A stretch of DNA of 64,000 nt from Thermococcus sp. SY098 (GTDB lineage: Archaea > Methanobacteriota_B > Thermococci > Thermococcales > Thermococcaceae), in assembly GCF_035621495.1 (NCBI RefSeq), contig NZ_CP141821.1, forward strand, positions 896,760 to 960,759, given 5' to 3'. The notes beneath the pieces are model-generated. The model did not search any database. It saw nothing but the letters and a program-made list of their open reading frames with translations, and was not told where the DNA came from. Made by a program: the position numbers and the translations under genes. Below, in pieces: positions 23,965-33,072 of this stretch. Each line of letters starts with the position of its first letter. Positions within the stretch are counted from its first letter, which is position 1.

Positions 23965-26043
23965 TCACCTCAGAATCCTCATCGCGTTGAAGACCGCTAT
24001 TAACGCTACGCCAACGTCGGCAAAGACCGCCTCCCACATCGTCGCCTCTCCGAGGATCCCAAGGCTTATGAACGCTAACTTTACCCCGAGGGCGAAGATT
24101 ATGTTCTGCCATACTATCCTCTGCGTCTTCCTGGCTATCCTGATGCCCCTCGGCAGCTTGGATGGCTTGTCGTCCATTATAACGACATCTGCAGTCTCTA
24201 TTGCCGCGTCGCTACCCAAGGCTCCCATGGCAACCCCCACATCAGCCCTTGCCAAAACAGGAGCATCATTTATGCCGTCTCCTACGAAAACTATTTTCTC
24301 GTTGGGTGCTTTTTCCTTCTCAAGCGCCTCAATGACCTTTACCTTGTCCTCCGGCAGGAGCTCTGCATAGAAGCCGTCCAACCCAAGTTGCCTCGCTATC
24401 TCAGCCGCAACATCTTTGTTGTCTCCTGTAACCATAACGACCTTCCTAACACCAAGGCGTTTGAGTTCCCTCACCGCAACCGGAGCATCTTCCTTTATCT
24501 CGTCTGAGATTATTATATAGCCCGCATACTTTCCGTTTATTACAACGTGAGCTACTGTTCCCTTAACGCGGCACGTGTCGTGCTCGATGTTAAAGCGGTG
24601 CAAAAGCCTGTCGTTGCCCACCATGACCTCAATGCCGTCTATCTTTGCCCTGACACCGTGCCCCGCTATTTCCTCGTACTCGACTATCTCCGCCCCGTTG
24701 ATTTCCTTTCCATAGGCCTCCTTTATCGCCTTGGCTATCGGGTGGTTTGAGTGCGCCTCCGCCAGAGCTGCGAACTTTATTATCTCCTCCTCGCTGAAGC
24801 CGTTCCTTGTCTCGATTTTTGTGACCTTAAAAACGCCCTTTGTCAGCGTTCCGGTCTTGTCAAAGGCAACTATTGAAGCACTGCTCAGGGCATCGAGGAA
24901 GTTGGAGCCCTTGACGAGTATTCCATCCCTTGCTGCTCTTCCAATACCCCCGAAGTAGCCGAGCGGAATTGAGAGGACAAGCGCACACGGGCACGAGATG
25001 ACGAGGAGCACCAGTGCTCTGTATACCCACTTCGAGAAGGGCTCGCCGAAGACAAACGGGGGAACTAAAGCTATAAGCACCGCGAGTCCGACGACAGCTG
25101 GCGTATAGTAGTGGGCAAAGCGTGTTATGAACTTCTCCGTCTTCGCTTTTCTCGCGCTTGCGTTCTCCACAAGCTCAAGAATTCTCGAAATGGTTGATTC
25201 CTTGAGCTCTTTTGTAACTTTGACCGTCAAAAGACCGCTCAGGTTTACCATTCCCGAGAGGATTTCCTCCCCTTCCTTCACAGTCCTCGGAACGCTCTCC
25301 CCAGTTAAAGCAGAGGTATCAACGCTTGAGCTTCCCTCGATGATAACTCCATCAACAGGAACCCTCTCACCTGGCTTTATGACAATTATGTCTCCCACTT
25401 TAAGCTCTTCGGGCTTGACTCTTACTATCTTATCGCCCACCTTGAGGTTTGCGTACTCCGCCTTTAATGCCAGCAGTGCCCTGATGGAGCGCCTCGACCT
25501 GTTAACCGCTAAGTCCTGGAAGAACTCACCCACGATGTAGAAGAGCATAACTCCCACAGCTTCGGGATATTCATGAATGGCAAACGCTCCCAGCGTGGCT
25601 ATGGCTATGAGGAAGTTCTCGTCAAAGACGTTGCCGTGGATTGAGTTCACAAAGGCGTTCCTGAGAACCTTCCACCCAACGAGGAGGTAGCTCACCACAA
25701 ATATCCCGAACACAAAAGGGTTGTCGTAGTTGTAGTAGTACCTCAGGACTATCCCTACGGCAAACAGCAGGAGCGAGGGGATTATGAAGTAGAGCATCCT
25801 CTTCGGGTCGTCGTGATCGTGATGATCGTGTTCATGCTCATGCTCCTCCTTTTCGATGATCTTAACCCCGGGCTCAACCCTCTTTATTATCTCCTTTGCC
25901 TTTTCGATGTCCCCTTCTATTATGGCTTCTTTGGTGGTGAAGTTGACCAGGGCAAACTCGAAGCCCTCCTTCTTTAAAGCCTCCTCTATTTCATAAGCAC
26001 AGCTTGCGCAGTCAAGTCCCTCCAATTTAAGCTTCTTCGGCAT
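23965..26043 (-). CDS. Zn/Cd/Pb-transporting P1B ATPase
   Basis: 692 residues. The N-terminal HMA domain has GLDCASC (C12, C15), and a His/Asp-rich stretch (EHEHDHHDHDD) precedes the membrane domain. The transport helix carries CPC (ISCPCALVLSIPLG), followed by DKTGTLTKG, GDNKDVAAE and GDGINDAPVL. MGALGSDAAIETADV and the overall pattern fit the ZntA/CadA (P1B-2) group rather than copper pumps, which have Asn/Tyr/Met in helices 7-8. The ArsR-type regulator gene is 2 nt upstream, so the two are co-transcribed. Confidence 0.88.
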   Translation of the reverse strand: MPKKLKLEGLDCASCAYEIEEALKKEGFEFALVNFTTKEAIIEGDIEKAKEIIKRVEPGVKIIEKEEHEHEHDHHDHDDPKRMLYFIIPSLLLFAVGIVLRYYYNYDNPFVFGIFVVSYLLVGWKVLRNAFVNSIHGNVFDENFLIAIATLGAFAIHEYPEAVGVMLFYIVGEFFQDLAVNRSRRSIRALLALKAEYANLKVGDKIVRVKPEELKVGDIIVIKPGERVPVDGVIIEGSSSVDTSALTGESVPRTVKEGEEILSGMVNLSGLLTVKVTKELKESTISRILELVENASARKAKTEKFITRFAHYYTPAVVGLAVLIALVPPFVFGEPFSKWVYRALVLLVISCPCALVLSIPLGYFGGIGRAARDGILVKGSNFLDALSSASIVAFDKTGTLTKGVFKVTKIETRNGFSEEEIIKFAALAEAHSNHPIAKAIKEAYGKEINGAEIVEYEEIAGHGVRAKIDGIEVMVGNDRLLHRFNIEHDTCRVKGTVAHVVINGKYAGYIIISDEIKEDAPVAVRELKRLGVRKVVMVTGDNKDVAAEIARQLGLDGFYAELLPEDKVKVIEALEKEKAPNEKIVFVGDGINDAPVLARADVGVAMGALGSDAAIETADVVIMDDKPSKLPRGIRIARKTQRIVWQNIIFALGVKLAFISLGILGEATMWEAVFADVGVALIAVFNAMRILR

Positions 26044-26045
26044 GA

Positions 26046-26393
26046 TTATTCCTCCATGTGCTTTAACGCGACCTTCAAAATCTCCCTTATATGCTCGTCA
26101 TCCAAGCGATAAAAGACGTTCTTACCGTCTTTCCTGTAGGTCACGATTTTCCTGTCCTTCAGGATTCTCAGCTGGTGAGAGATAGCTGAGACTGAAAGGC
26201 CTGTGATGTTGGAAAGATCACAGGTGCAAAGCTCATCTTCAAGGAGAGCGAAGAGTATTTTAAGCCTCGTTGGATTCCCCAATGCATCAAAAAAATCCGA
26301 GATTTCCAAGATTAACTCCTCCTCAGGCAGTTTTTCTCTGGCTTTGAGAATTTTATCAAGATGTTCTTCATACACCTTACACACTTCTGTCAT
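26046..26393 (-). CDS. ArsR/SmtB family metal-sensing repressor, CadC-like
   Basis: 115 residues, winged HTH. ELCTCDL is the alpha-3 cysteine pair that binds Cd/Pb/Zn in CadC and CmtR-like repressors, and the final helix (DEHIREILKVALKHMEE) has acid/His ligands like the alpha-5 Zn site. Metal binding releases DNA and derepresses the ATPase. A 24-nt inverted repeat overlaps its promoter. ATG 26393 follows GAGGTGATGAAAA. Confidence 0.88.
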   Translation of the reverse strand: MTEVCKVYEEHLDKILKAREKLPEEELILEISDFFDALGNPTRLKILFALLEDELCTCDLSNITGLSVSAISHQLRILKDRKIVTYRKDGKNVFYRLDDEHIREILKVALKHMEE

Positions 26394-26407
26394 TTTTCAT
26401 CACCTCT

Positions 26408-26431
26408 ACATTTGAGCAATTGTGCAAATGT
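26408..26431. promoter_or_regulatory. Probable ArsR/CadC operator
   Basis: A 24-nt imperfect inverted repeat with perfect 7-nt arms ACATTTG and CAAATGT and central AATT (20 of 24 positions match the reverse complement). This is close to the SmtB/CadC type (TGA-CA-N4-TG-TCA). It lies immediately downstream of the minus-strand TATA (TTTATAAA, 26431-26438), so a bound repressor would cover the transcription start of the arsR/ATPase operon. Confidence 0.75.
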
Positions 26432-26467
26432 TTTATAAACCTTTCCATTTCGAAACATATCGAAAGA

Positions 26468-27547
26468 CTACACAGAGACTACCAGAATAGAAATCCCCAG
26501 AGCAATCGGGAAGTATGGAATAGAATATTTATGGAAGTCCCTTATACCAATCCCAGAGATGCGGAGGGCTATAAGATTGGCGAGAGAACCAATCACTATT
26601 CCAGTACCACCGAGATTTACACCAAGTGCCAAAGGGAGCCATTCTGGTTTTCCTGCAGAGATCAAAACCACAGTTGCAGGAACGTTGCTTATCAATTGAC
26701 TTAACCCAGCAGAAAGTAGAACTACACTTATGGAACTTTTTAATGGGGGCAAAATATTAAAAGCACGCATGAGCATAGAGAGCTCTTTAAAATCGATGAA
26801 TATAAAAGCAAATGTAATAATCAATGCAATATCAATAGAGAGCAAGATCCTTCGCTCAGCAATTGCTAAGATGGCAATAGTTAAAGGAAGTGCCCACAGT
26901 GCATGTCCCAGTTGAATCAACACGACATCTACAAATAACAATGTTGCGGATGAAAACATTAGAGTTTTGTTAAGCTTCACATCTGGCATTGTGAGTACTC
27001 GAAACGATTTCTTACTCTTCCCCATAGACACAAACAGAAGCAGAATAAACACCCACAGGGAGACATAGGGAAGCATTGTTAGAATAAATTCATGTACAGA
27101 AATCCTATACACCCTCCACATGATTATGTTCTGCGGATTTCCGATAGGGGTTAATGCTGACCCTACATTTGCAGCAATTGCCGTTAAGCTAACTGCTTTT
27201 TTCACGTCTACTTCTGCAATTTTAGACATGGTCATGATAAGGGGAATAAACACAAACATGGCAGTATCATTCATTATAAGTGAGGATGAGAATGATACAA
27301 TGACTATCATGATAAACAGAAAGCGTTTTTCGTCACCATCTGAAAGCTGTATTATGTAAGGAGCGATTCTTGTGAAAACACCAGAAAGTTCAAGACCTCT
27401 TGATACCATAATGAGGGATACTATCGCTGAAAGACTTTCATAATCAACGAGTTTTAGGGTTCTTCCAAGCAGGGAGTTATCTACAATTAATAGCAATACA
27501 TATAGTAATAACAAAAGAGCAAGGAACAACTCTCTTTTGGCACACAA
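26468..27547 (-). CDS. ArsB/NhaD-like anion permease (IT superfamily)
   Basis: About 359 residues with roughly ten membrane helices. The two inverted halves carry NVGSALTPIGNPQN and LGVNLGGTGIVIGSLAN, the hairpin motifs of the ion-transporter superfamily that includes ArsB arsenite permeases and NhaD/SLC13 carriers. In a metal-resistance region arsenite or a similar oxyanion is the likely substrate, but no arsenate reductase is seen. The start is uncertain: TTG at 27547 is in frame; no strong ribosome site is visible. It is divergent from nothing and in the same direction as the upstream gene. Confidence 0.72.
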   Translation of the reverse strand: MCAKRELFLALLLLLYVLLLIVDNSLLGRTLKLVDYESLSAIVSLIMVSRGLELSGVFTRIAPYIIQLSDGDEKRFLFIMIVIVSFSSSLIMNDTAMFVFIPLIMTMSKIAEVDVKKAVSLTAIAANVGSALTPIGNPQNIIMWRVYRISVHEFILTMLPYVSLWVFILLLFVSMGKSKKSFRVLTMPDVKLNKTLMFSSATLLFVDVVLIQLGHALWALPLTIAILAIAERRILLSIDIALIITFAFIFIDFKELSMLMRAFNILPPLKSSISVVLLSAGLSQLISNVPATVVLISAGKPEWLPLALGVNLGGTGIVIGSLANLIALRISGIGIRDFHKYSIPYFPIALGISILVVSV

Positions 27548-27575
27548 TGCTATGACCCTAATTAGTCCCCTAATA

Positions 27576-28100
27576 TTAAATGACGTATCTCCTTACCTCC
27601 TCTGTAAGGCCGTAATCAGGTATGAGCTCCCTACCATCGTAAGAAACTTTAACATGCATTATTATGAGTTTATTCCATGCCACTGGAATTGCCCATGCAT
27701 CTTCTGGCTCCCTAAATTCTGCAGCTTCAATGACATATGCCTCCTTTAATGCAGCCTCAATTATTTGTCGAACTTCTTGGGGGTCAATTTCAACATTCCA
27801 CGCTCTAACAGGTCTCCCCTTAGGAGATGGGGCTTTTAAATATGGATCATAGTGTATTCTGTCTATGGCAACATCCATGTACATTACTGGCACATCAACA
27901 TGTGTTTCACCGGCTGGTCCCCTTCGTATCAAAGGAACCCCTACAGTAAAAAGAGATAGAGCAGTTTTAACAGCATCAATGGCTCTATTTATGAGTTCTG
28001 GATCAAAAACTTTTCTATACTCTTTCCCGCCACCTTTTATTGGAGGAGGTGTTGGGGCTACCATTTCAGCAACCTCCGTTATGATTGTTGATTGAGTCAT
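27576..28100 (-). CDS. Unknown soluble protein
   Basis: 174 residues; I do not recognise the family. No membrane helix. It has a Pro/Gly-rich N-terminal segment (APTPPPIKGGGK), a region with DVPVMYMDVAIDRIHYDP, and a helix (EVRQIIEAALKEAYVIEAAE). TTATAAGG (about 28122-28130) lies so close upstream that the mRNA is probably nearly leaderless from ATG 28100. It lies between two transporter genes in an AT-rich stretch. Confidence 0.5.
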   Translation of the reverse strand: MTQSTIITEVAEMVAPTPPPIKGGGKEYRKVFDPELINRAIDAVKTALSLFTVGVPLIRRGPAGETHVDVPVMYMDVAIDRIHYDPYLKAPSPKGRPVRAWNVEIDPQEVRQIIEAALKEAYVIEAAEFREPEDAWAIPVAWNKLIIMHVKVSYDGRELIPDYGLTEEVRRYVI

Positions 28101-28153
28101 ATAAACCCCTAAATAATCTTTTCCTTATAACAGCTTATGTATTCTAACCGACT

Positions 28154-29056
28154 TTACTCCAAAGAAAGTAAATACACTCCAAAAAACATCAAAACGCCAA
28201 AAAATAATTTAATCGCAGTAAAGCTCTCCCCAAGGATTAGAAAGGCAAAGAGAGCGCCGATTAAAGAGGAAGTCGAAAAAATTGCCCCCGTCTTCATGGC
28301 GCCAATCTCTCTTAAGGCGAACAGGAACAGCACGATGGAAAAGCCTATGCTGAAAGCACCGACCGTTAAAATGTACGGAAGGCTTTGAAGCGGGATGTGG
28401 AAGGGAATTCCAATTAAAGAAGCCAGAGTTAATAGCGCGCTCCCTCCAAACAGCCCTTTCAGTGAGGTTACCAGTAGCAGATCCCTCTTAACGCTTAACA
28501 GCTTGCTCAAATTGTTGTCCACCGCCCATGAAAAACCTGCCAAGATTATTAAAATGTTCCCAAGGATGCCCCTGCTCAGCTCCACTTCCCTAAAGTTCTC
28601 CGTCGAGATCACAGCGGCTCCAATTAGGATTAAGAGAATTCCGGTAATGCTTCTTCTTGAGACTTTTTCTTTAAAAACCAAAAGGGCTATTAAAACGGTG
28701 AACAGCGTCTCGGTGTTGAGGAGCAAAGATGCGTTAACAGCTGTTGTCTTATTCAAGCCAAACATGAACGAAAGAGGTGCCAAAAAGGAGCCAAAAAGCA
28801 CTATAAGAGTCAACAGCAGGAGGTCTCGCCCTGAAAAGTATTCCTGAGTTTTAACCTTAAATTCAAGCCTTCCGAGGATTTTGTCCTTGAGCGGCGTAAA
28901 GCGGAGGAGCATTAAAACTATCCCCGCTGTTAGATAAATGCCTCCCGCTATTATCATCGGATGAACAGCTCTAAGAGCGATCTTATTCAGCGTTGAACTT
29001 ATTCCAAAGAGCAGAGCCGCTAAGAGAGCGCTCACATAGCCATAGTGATGGGTCAT
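28154..29056 (-). CDS. EamA/DMT-superfamily transporter
   Basis: 300 residues with ten predicted membrane helices arranged as two EamA repeats (about 1-145 and 155-298). The first starts ALLAALLFGISSTLNKIAL. Members export metabolites, amino acids or drugs; the substrate cannot be inferred here. A TATA (CTTATAAA, about 29078) is so close to ATG 29056 that the mRNA is probably leaderless. Confidence 0.8.
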   Translation of the reverse strand: MTHHYGYVSALLAALLFGISSTLNKIALRAVHPMIIAGGIYLTAGIVLMLLRFTPLKDKILGRLEFKVKTQEYFSGRDLLLLTLIVLFGSFLAPLSFMFGLNKTTAVNASLLLNTETLFTVLIALLVFKEKVSRRSITGILLILIGAAVISTENFREVELSRGILGNILIILAGFSWAVDNNLSKLLSVKRDLLLVTSLKGLFGGSALLTLASLIGIPFHIPLQSLPYILTVGAFSIGFSIVLFLFALREIGAMKTGAIFSTSSLIGALFAFLILGESFTAIKLFFGVLMFFGVYLLSLE

Positions 29057-29142
29057 GCTATTAATTCCTGTGCAGAGTTTTATAAGGCTAGCTCACACGA
29101 AAAGAAAGAAGATAACACAGGATTACACGATTCAAAGATTTT

Positions 29143-30542
29143 TCACATCGCACAGCACGGCATTTTTGATACGTCCCCCTTGAAGGAAAGTGCGGCAAGC
29201 TTTATGGCCTCGCTCATCGTCGGGAAGACGTGGAGGGTATCTACAACATCATCCACCGTCATCCTGCTCCTCAATATCATCACCGCTTCGTGGATTATCT
29301 CGGCAGCGTTGTGGGCTAAGATGTGGACTCCGAGGATTTCGCCGGTTCCGGCATTTATGACCATCTTTATCAGCCCCCTCTCCTCGCCGGTTATAATGGC
29401 CTTCGGGACGTTTGAGAATTCCACCGTGCTGCACAGGCACTTTGTGACTTTTTGTGCCTCTCTATCTGTTAGACCAACGCTGGCAAGCTGTGGGTCCGTA
29501 AAGACGACCCTCGGCACCACCCTGTAGTCCATCTCAACGTTTTTACCCTCCAGAGCGTTTGTCGCGGCGGTAAAGCCCTCCTTGGCGGCGACGGTTTCTA
29601 ACATGGGCTCACCTATCACGTCCCCGGCGGCATAGATGGTTTGACCTGCTCTAAGCGTCTTATCCACGATCACAAAGCCCCTCCCATCTGTTTTAACATC
29701 GGTGTTCTCAAGACCGAGACCGGCGGTGTTGGGCTCCCTCCCCGTTGCGAAGAAAACGTATTCCCCTTCAAACGCCCTTTCCTTTCCCCCAACTTCGGCA
29801 TGAACCTTAACTCCATCCCCCGCCCTCTCAAGGGACTTTATTCTAACGGAGGTGTTTACATCAATGCCCTCCCCCCTCAAGATGTCCTCAAGCTCTATTG
29901 CCAGCTCGGGCTCGGCATGAGGCATTATCCTGACGCTCCTCTGTAAAACGGTCACCTCGCTCCCGGCCCTCGCGAAGATTTGGGCAAACTCCAGCGCCTG
30001 GATTCTCCCTCCGATAATTATGACGGACTCAGGAAGTGTCTTAAGCTCAAGGGCCTCGACGTGCGTTAAAATCCTGTCCTTCACTTCTTCAACCCCCTTT
30101 TATGGGGAGGATTCTCGCCTTCGCCCCTGTCGCGATGAGGGCCCTCTTGAACTCAACCCTCTCGCCGTTCACCAGGGCCTCATGGTTTGATTCGAACCTC
30201 GCGGAACCGCTGACGTAGTCAACGTTATCAAGACCCTCCAGAACATTCTCATACTTCTCTCTCCTGAGCTTCCTCACGAGCTCGTCCTTCCCCTTTAACA
30301 GCTTTCCAAAATCGAATTCTCAATCCCAAAGCTCAGACCGGAGTAATGGTTCATCAATGCCCTTTTCTTGAGCTCCAGAGCGGTTAGAATATACTTCGTT
30401 GGGACACAGCCGACGTTTACGCATGTCCCCCTATTGGGCCCCTGTTGACCATGAGGGTTTTTACTCCAAGCTCATTGGCTTTTAAAGCCGCGGCAAAACC
30501 TGCAGCACCTCCTCCTATTATAAGAAAGTCGTACTTATCCAT
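29143..30542 (-). pseudogene. Mercuric-reductase-like flavoprotein disulfide reductase with three frameshifts
   Basis: The N terminus [20 protein letters not shown] (FAD-binding) starts at ATG 30542 after GGAGG. Frameshifts interrupt it near 30420, where the expected [13 protein letters not shown] active site becomes GGHA-stop although the downstream [10 protein letters not shown] is intact in another frame; near 30310 (GIE to FDFGKLLKGK); and near 30105 (PIKG to VEEVKDR). The C-terminal half (29143-30084) has NADPH-binding IIIGGRIQALEFA, the FAD motif IYAAGDV and a C terminus ending PCCAM with paired cysteines, as in MerA. It was probably a mercuric or related reductase. Sequencing error would need to occur three times. 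Confidence 0.75.
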
Positions 30543-30595
30543 TTCAACTGCCTCCACTAAAGAAAATGCTCTCAGAAAAGAGGAAAAAAGAAAAG

Positions 30596-30814
30596 TCAGT
30601 GGCAACAGCCATGCCTCTTGTGACCGTGGCCATGTCCGTGGGAGTTCATCTTGTGTCCGTGCTCCATGTGCCCCTCCTTGATAAACTTCTCCGGGTTTGC
30701 CTCAAACTGGGCTTTGCAGTGAGGGGAGCAGAAGTAGTAAACCTTCCCTCCATATTCCACTTTAAATTCCGTCTCTTCACCAACTTCCATCCCACAAACT
30801 GGATCTATAGGCAT
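30596..30814 (-). CDS. YHS/TRASH-domain protein with His-rich tail
   Basis: 72 residues. PVCGMEV and [19 protein letters not shown] form the YHS (TRASH-like) domain that binds metal ions with cysteines, followed by a tail of GHGHGH and CCH that is likely a metal chelator. ATG 30814 directly follows the HMA gene stop. It sits between the HMA protein and the MerA-like pseudogene, so it probably handles the same metal. Confidence 0.8.
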   Translation of the reverse strand: MPIDPVCGMEVGEETEFKVEYGGKVYYFCSPHCKAQFEANPEKFIKEGHMEHGHKMNSHGHGHGHKRHGCCH

Positions 30815-31021
30815 TTAAATCACCTCCGCTTCGTAACCAAACTTTGCAACGGCATTAATCAAATCCTCAACCCTGAGCTTTGACTCATCATATTCAACTA
30901 CAGCCATTTTTTCCTCAAGGCTTACATCAGCTTTAGCCCCAATTTTTTCCAAAGCCCTCTTAATTGTCATTGCACAGTGTCCGCAGCTCATGTTCTTGAT
31001 CTTTAAAACAACCTTCGCCAT
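30815..31021 (-). CDS. HMA-domain metal-binding protein, MerP/CopZ-like
   Basis: About 68 residues, a single ferredoxin-like HMA fold with MSCGHCAMTI (Cys-x2-Cys). It binds a soft metal and could pass it to a pump or reductase; MerP and CopZ are the known examples. ATG 31021 follows GGTGATTCAA; GTG 31030 is an alternative. First gene of the mercury-like operon, with the exact metal-gene promoter box at 31062-31079. Confidence 0.82.
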   Translation of the reverse strand: MAKVVLKIKNMSCGHCAMTIKRALEKIGAKADVSLEEKMAVVEYDESKLRVEDLINAVAKFGYEAEVI

Positions 31022-31061
31022 TTGAATCACCAGTTTAAACTAAGTATGAAAGTTTATTGCC

Positions 31062-31079
31062 CTTATCTTTTTCAAAATG
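31062..31079 (-). promoter_or_regulatory. Shared metal-gene promoter box, HMA operon
   Basis: Exact CATTTTG-N6-ATAAG on the minus strand, 41-58 nt upstream of the HMA gene. See the copies at 12771-12788 and, with one to a few changes, at 5791-5808, 107-125, 23732-23749 and 32860-32877. Confidence 0.45.
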
Positions 31080-31115
31080 GAAATTTATTACGACAAAAAC
31101 TTTAAAAATTGAAAA

Positions 31116-31493
31116 TTAGAGGGAGTCGATTATTTTTTTGAGCTTTTCTTCCATAGGTTTCATGAGTTCAACAACTTTCTCCCCTGCGATTTTCCAAGCA
31201 ACGCTCGGAAGTCCAATGCCAATGTAAACTCCATCCTCCCTGACATAGCCAAATGCAGTACAGGGCATTAGTGCTCCAATATTGGGATCAAGCCTGACGA
31301 GTTCTGCAACTACTTCACGGTCGCATATGAAGAGCACATGGTAATCCGCTATAATCCCGTCTTCCCTTTCCACTATGCTTACCGGGATTCTCTCTCCCAC
31401 TATAAGGAAACCTTCTTCTTCGATTTTCTTTTTAAGCTCTTCCCAAAGCTCATCCAAATCTCTTTCGAATCTTCTAACGTAGTAAAACTTCAT
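31116..31493 (-). CDS. DUF302 protein
   Basis: About 125 residues, a single DUF302 domain (DLDELWEELKKKIEEEG, LFICDREVVAELVRLDPN, GALMPCTAFGYV). Unlike the copy at 23139-23678 it has no Met/His-rich extension. ATG 31493 follows AGGTGG; GTG 31502 is in frame. It follows the CoA-binding gene without a gap, so the two probably form an operon. Function unknown. Confidence 0.75.
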   Translation of the reverse strand: MKFYYVRRFERDLDELWEELKKKIEEEGFLIVGERIPVSIVEREDGIIADYHVLFICDREVVAELVRLDPNIGALMPCTAFGYVREDGVYIGIGLPSVAWKIAGEKVVELMKPMEEKLKKIIDSL

Positions 31494-31502
31494 GGATACC
31501 AC

Positions 31503-31868
31503 CTATGTCTCCACCATTATGCATCTGTAAAAGCTATAATCTACATTGTGACTCTCCAAAAATTCTCTGATTTCCTCACTCTCAGCGCCTGGCTGGAACC
31601 ACAGCTTTTTGAAACCAGTTTCAACGGCTCTCTTTACAGCCTGAAGGCATGCCTTTGGAGGAATCACAAAAACTATTACATCAACATCTTTGGGGAGCTC
31701 CTCGACACTTTTATAGCACCTAATTCCCTCTATCTCGTCATAGTTTGGATTTACCGGCAGCACTTTAAAACCTTTCTTTAAAAGATCTTTGAGTATTATA
31801 TTCCCGTATTTAGCTGGATTTTTCGATGCTCCAACCAAAGCTATCTTCTCAAATTCCTCAACTTTCAC
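31503..31868 (-). CDS. CoA-binding domain protein
   Basis: 121 residues, Rossmann-like CoA_binding_2 fold. IALVGASKNPAKYGNIIL, LPVNPNYDEIEG and FVIPPKACLQAVKRAV are the family motifs; LWFQPGAESEE is the second conserved block. Related proteins bind CoA or a nucleotide, function not well known. The start is GTG 31868, with GGTGAGTTAA just upstream. Co-transcribed with the DUF302 gene. Confidence 0.85.
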   Translation of the reverse strand: MKVEEFEKIALVGASKNPAKYGNIILKDLLKKGFKVLPVNPNYDEIEGIRCYKSVEELPKDVDVIVFVIPPKACLQAVKRAVETGFKKLWFQPGAESEEIREFLESHNVDYSFYRCIMVET

Positions 31869-31946
31869 TTAACTCACCAAGTTTGAATATTCCTTCATCC
31901 TTATTTGTCTTTTGGCATTACCGTTTTTGATAAATAAAAAAAGAAT

Positions 31947-32801
31947 TCATCCCACTGTTTTGAGCCTTTCCCTTTTGGCATTTAATTTAGGCTCTTTGCC
32001 ATAAGCTCTAAGGACAAGATAAAGTCCGAATATGAGATAGCCAAATTGAACAATAACCCTCCCCCATTCCATTTTTGTAGAGTAACCAAAAAGCACTGCG
32101 AATACTGAACCTATTGCGCCTTTGTGAGACCATATGCTATCGCCTGGGATCCCCAAGTCATATGCCTTCTCCCCAAGAAAGCCAAGATTAAATCCTTCCT
32201 CCTGCCCCCATTCAATGAGCTCATGTGTTCCATAACCCGCTAATCCCGCTGCCACAAAGACCAATAAAATTGAAGTGTAGTAAAAGAATGTTCTGAGATT
32301 TATCTTCATACCAACCCCATATATAAGATAAGCCAACACTAAAGCGCCAATGAGACCTGTTACGATGCCGGCTAAAGTACCGCTTAAATCTTGAGTGGCA
32401 AAGGGGGTTAAGAACAACACCGTTTCGAGCCCTTCCCTAAAGACCACTACAAAAGTAAAACCGATTAACGCAAGGGGACTAATTGCCTTACTTACCTTGC
32501 TTTCTATCTCAGCTTTGATGTTTTTCCCTTTAGTGGCCATCCAGTATATCATACTCGTAAGGACTACCACCGCTATATACGACGCAACACCCTCGAAGAG
32601 CTCCTTCTCTTCAAAGCCTCCATAAAACTTGAGAATCATTACACCCAACATAGTACTCACTAAAAGAGAAAGTCCAACACCAGTCCAGACATCTTTGATT
32701 TGATTATTTCTGTTGGTTCTTTTTAAGTATGCGATTATCACAGCCACTATTATTGCCGCTTCAAGTGCCTCTCTAAACGTTATAAGGAACTGTCCAATCA
32801 T
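31947..32801 (-). CDS. FTR1-family high-affinity iron permease
   Basis: 284 residues with seven membrane helices and the two iron-binding motifs REALE (10-14) and REGLE (122-126) that define FTR1/EfeU. It imports Fe(III) (or Fe(II) after oxidation). A perfect DtxR-type box TTAGGTCAACCTAA at 32823-32836 lies over the probable start site, and a TATA-like box lies upstream, so iron should repress it. A variant of the metal-gene box (CAATTTG-N6-ATAAA) is also present at 32860-32877. Confidence 0.9.
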   Translation of the reverse strand: MIGQFLITFREALEAAIIVAVIIAYLKRTNRNNQIKDVWTGVGLSLLVSTMLGVMILKFYGGFEEKELFEGVASYIAVVVLTSMIYWMATKGKNIKAEIESKVSKAISPLALIGFTFVVVFREGLETVLFLTPFATQDLSGTLAGIVTGLIGALVLAYLIYGVGMKINLRTFFYYTSILLVFVAAGLAGYGTHELIEWGQEEGFNLGFLGEKAYDLGIPGDSIWSHKGAIGSVFAVLFGYSTKMEWGRVIVQFGYLIFGLYLVLRAYGKEPKLNAKRERLKTVG

Positions 32802-33072
32802 CTTTATACACCTCGTAAATTCTTAGGTCAACCTAATCTAATTTTGCTTACTTATAATGTTTATCTTTACCAAATTGGAATTTCGAATCGTTAGTTAGAA
32901 ACATTGGTATAGAGTACATTAAAATAGTGATTTCGAAATTTGGAGATAAGATTTCAAACTATTCTCTTCCACAATTTAAAGTCAATACTCATTCCCGAAT
33001 ATGCACATATATGTTACTTACCATTTCAAGAGAAAGCCTTGCAAAAATTTACAAAATGGAAAATGATAGAGC
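32802..33072. other. Intergenic region upstream of FTR1
   Basis: 271 nt between FTR1 and the peroxiredoxin stop. It holds the iron box, a weak TATA and the box variant at 32860-32877. Between about 32880 and 33072 I see no gene, only AT-rich sequence with GATTTCGAAATTTGG (32929-32943), a short imperfect palindrome. Confidence 0.4.
32823..32836. promoter_or_regulatory. DtxR-type iron box, FTR1
   Basis: TTAGGTCAACCTAA has perfect 5-nt arms (TTAGG/CCTAA) and matches the core of the DtxR/IdeR consensus. It lies 22-35 nt upstream of the FTR1 start codon and downstream of the TATA, as expected for a repressor site. A near copy (TTAGGTCAGTCTAA) is at 33663-33676 before the peroxiredoxin gene. Thermococcales encode DtxR-family metal regulators, though none is in this window. 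Confidence 0.7.
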
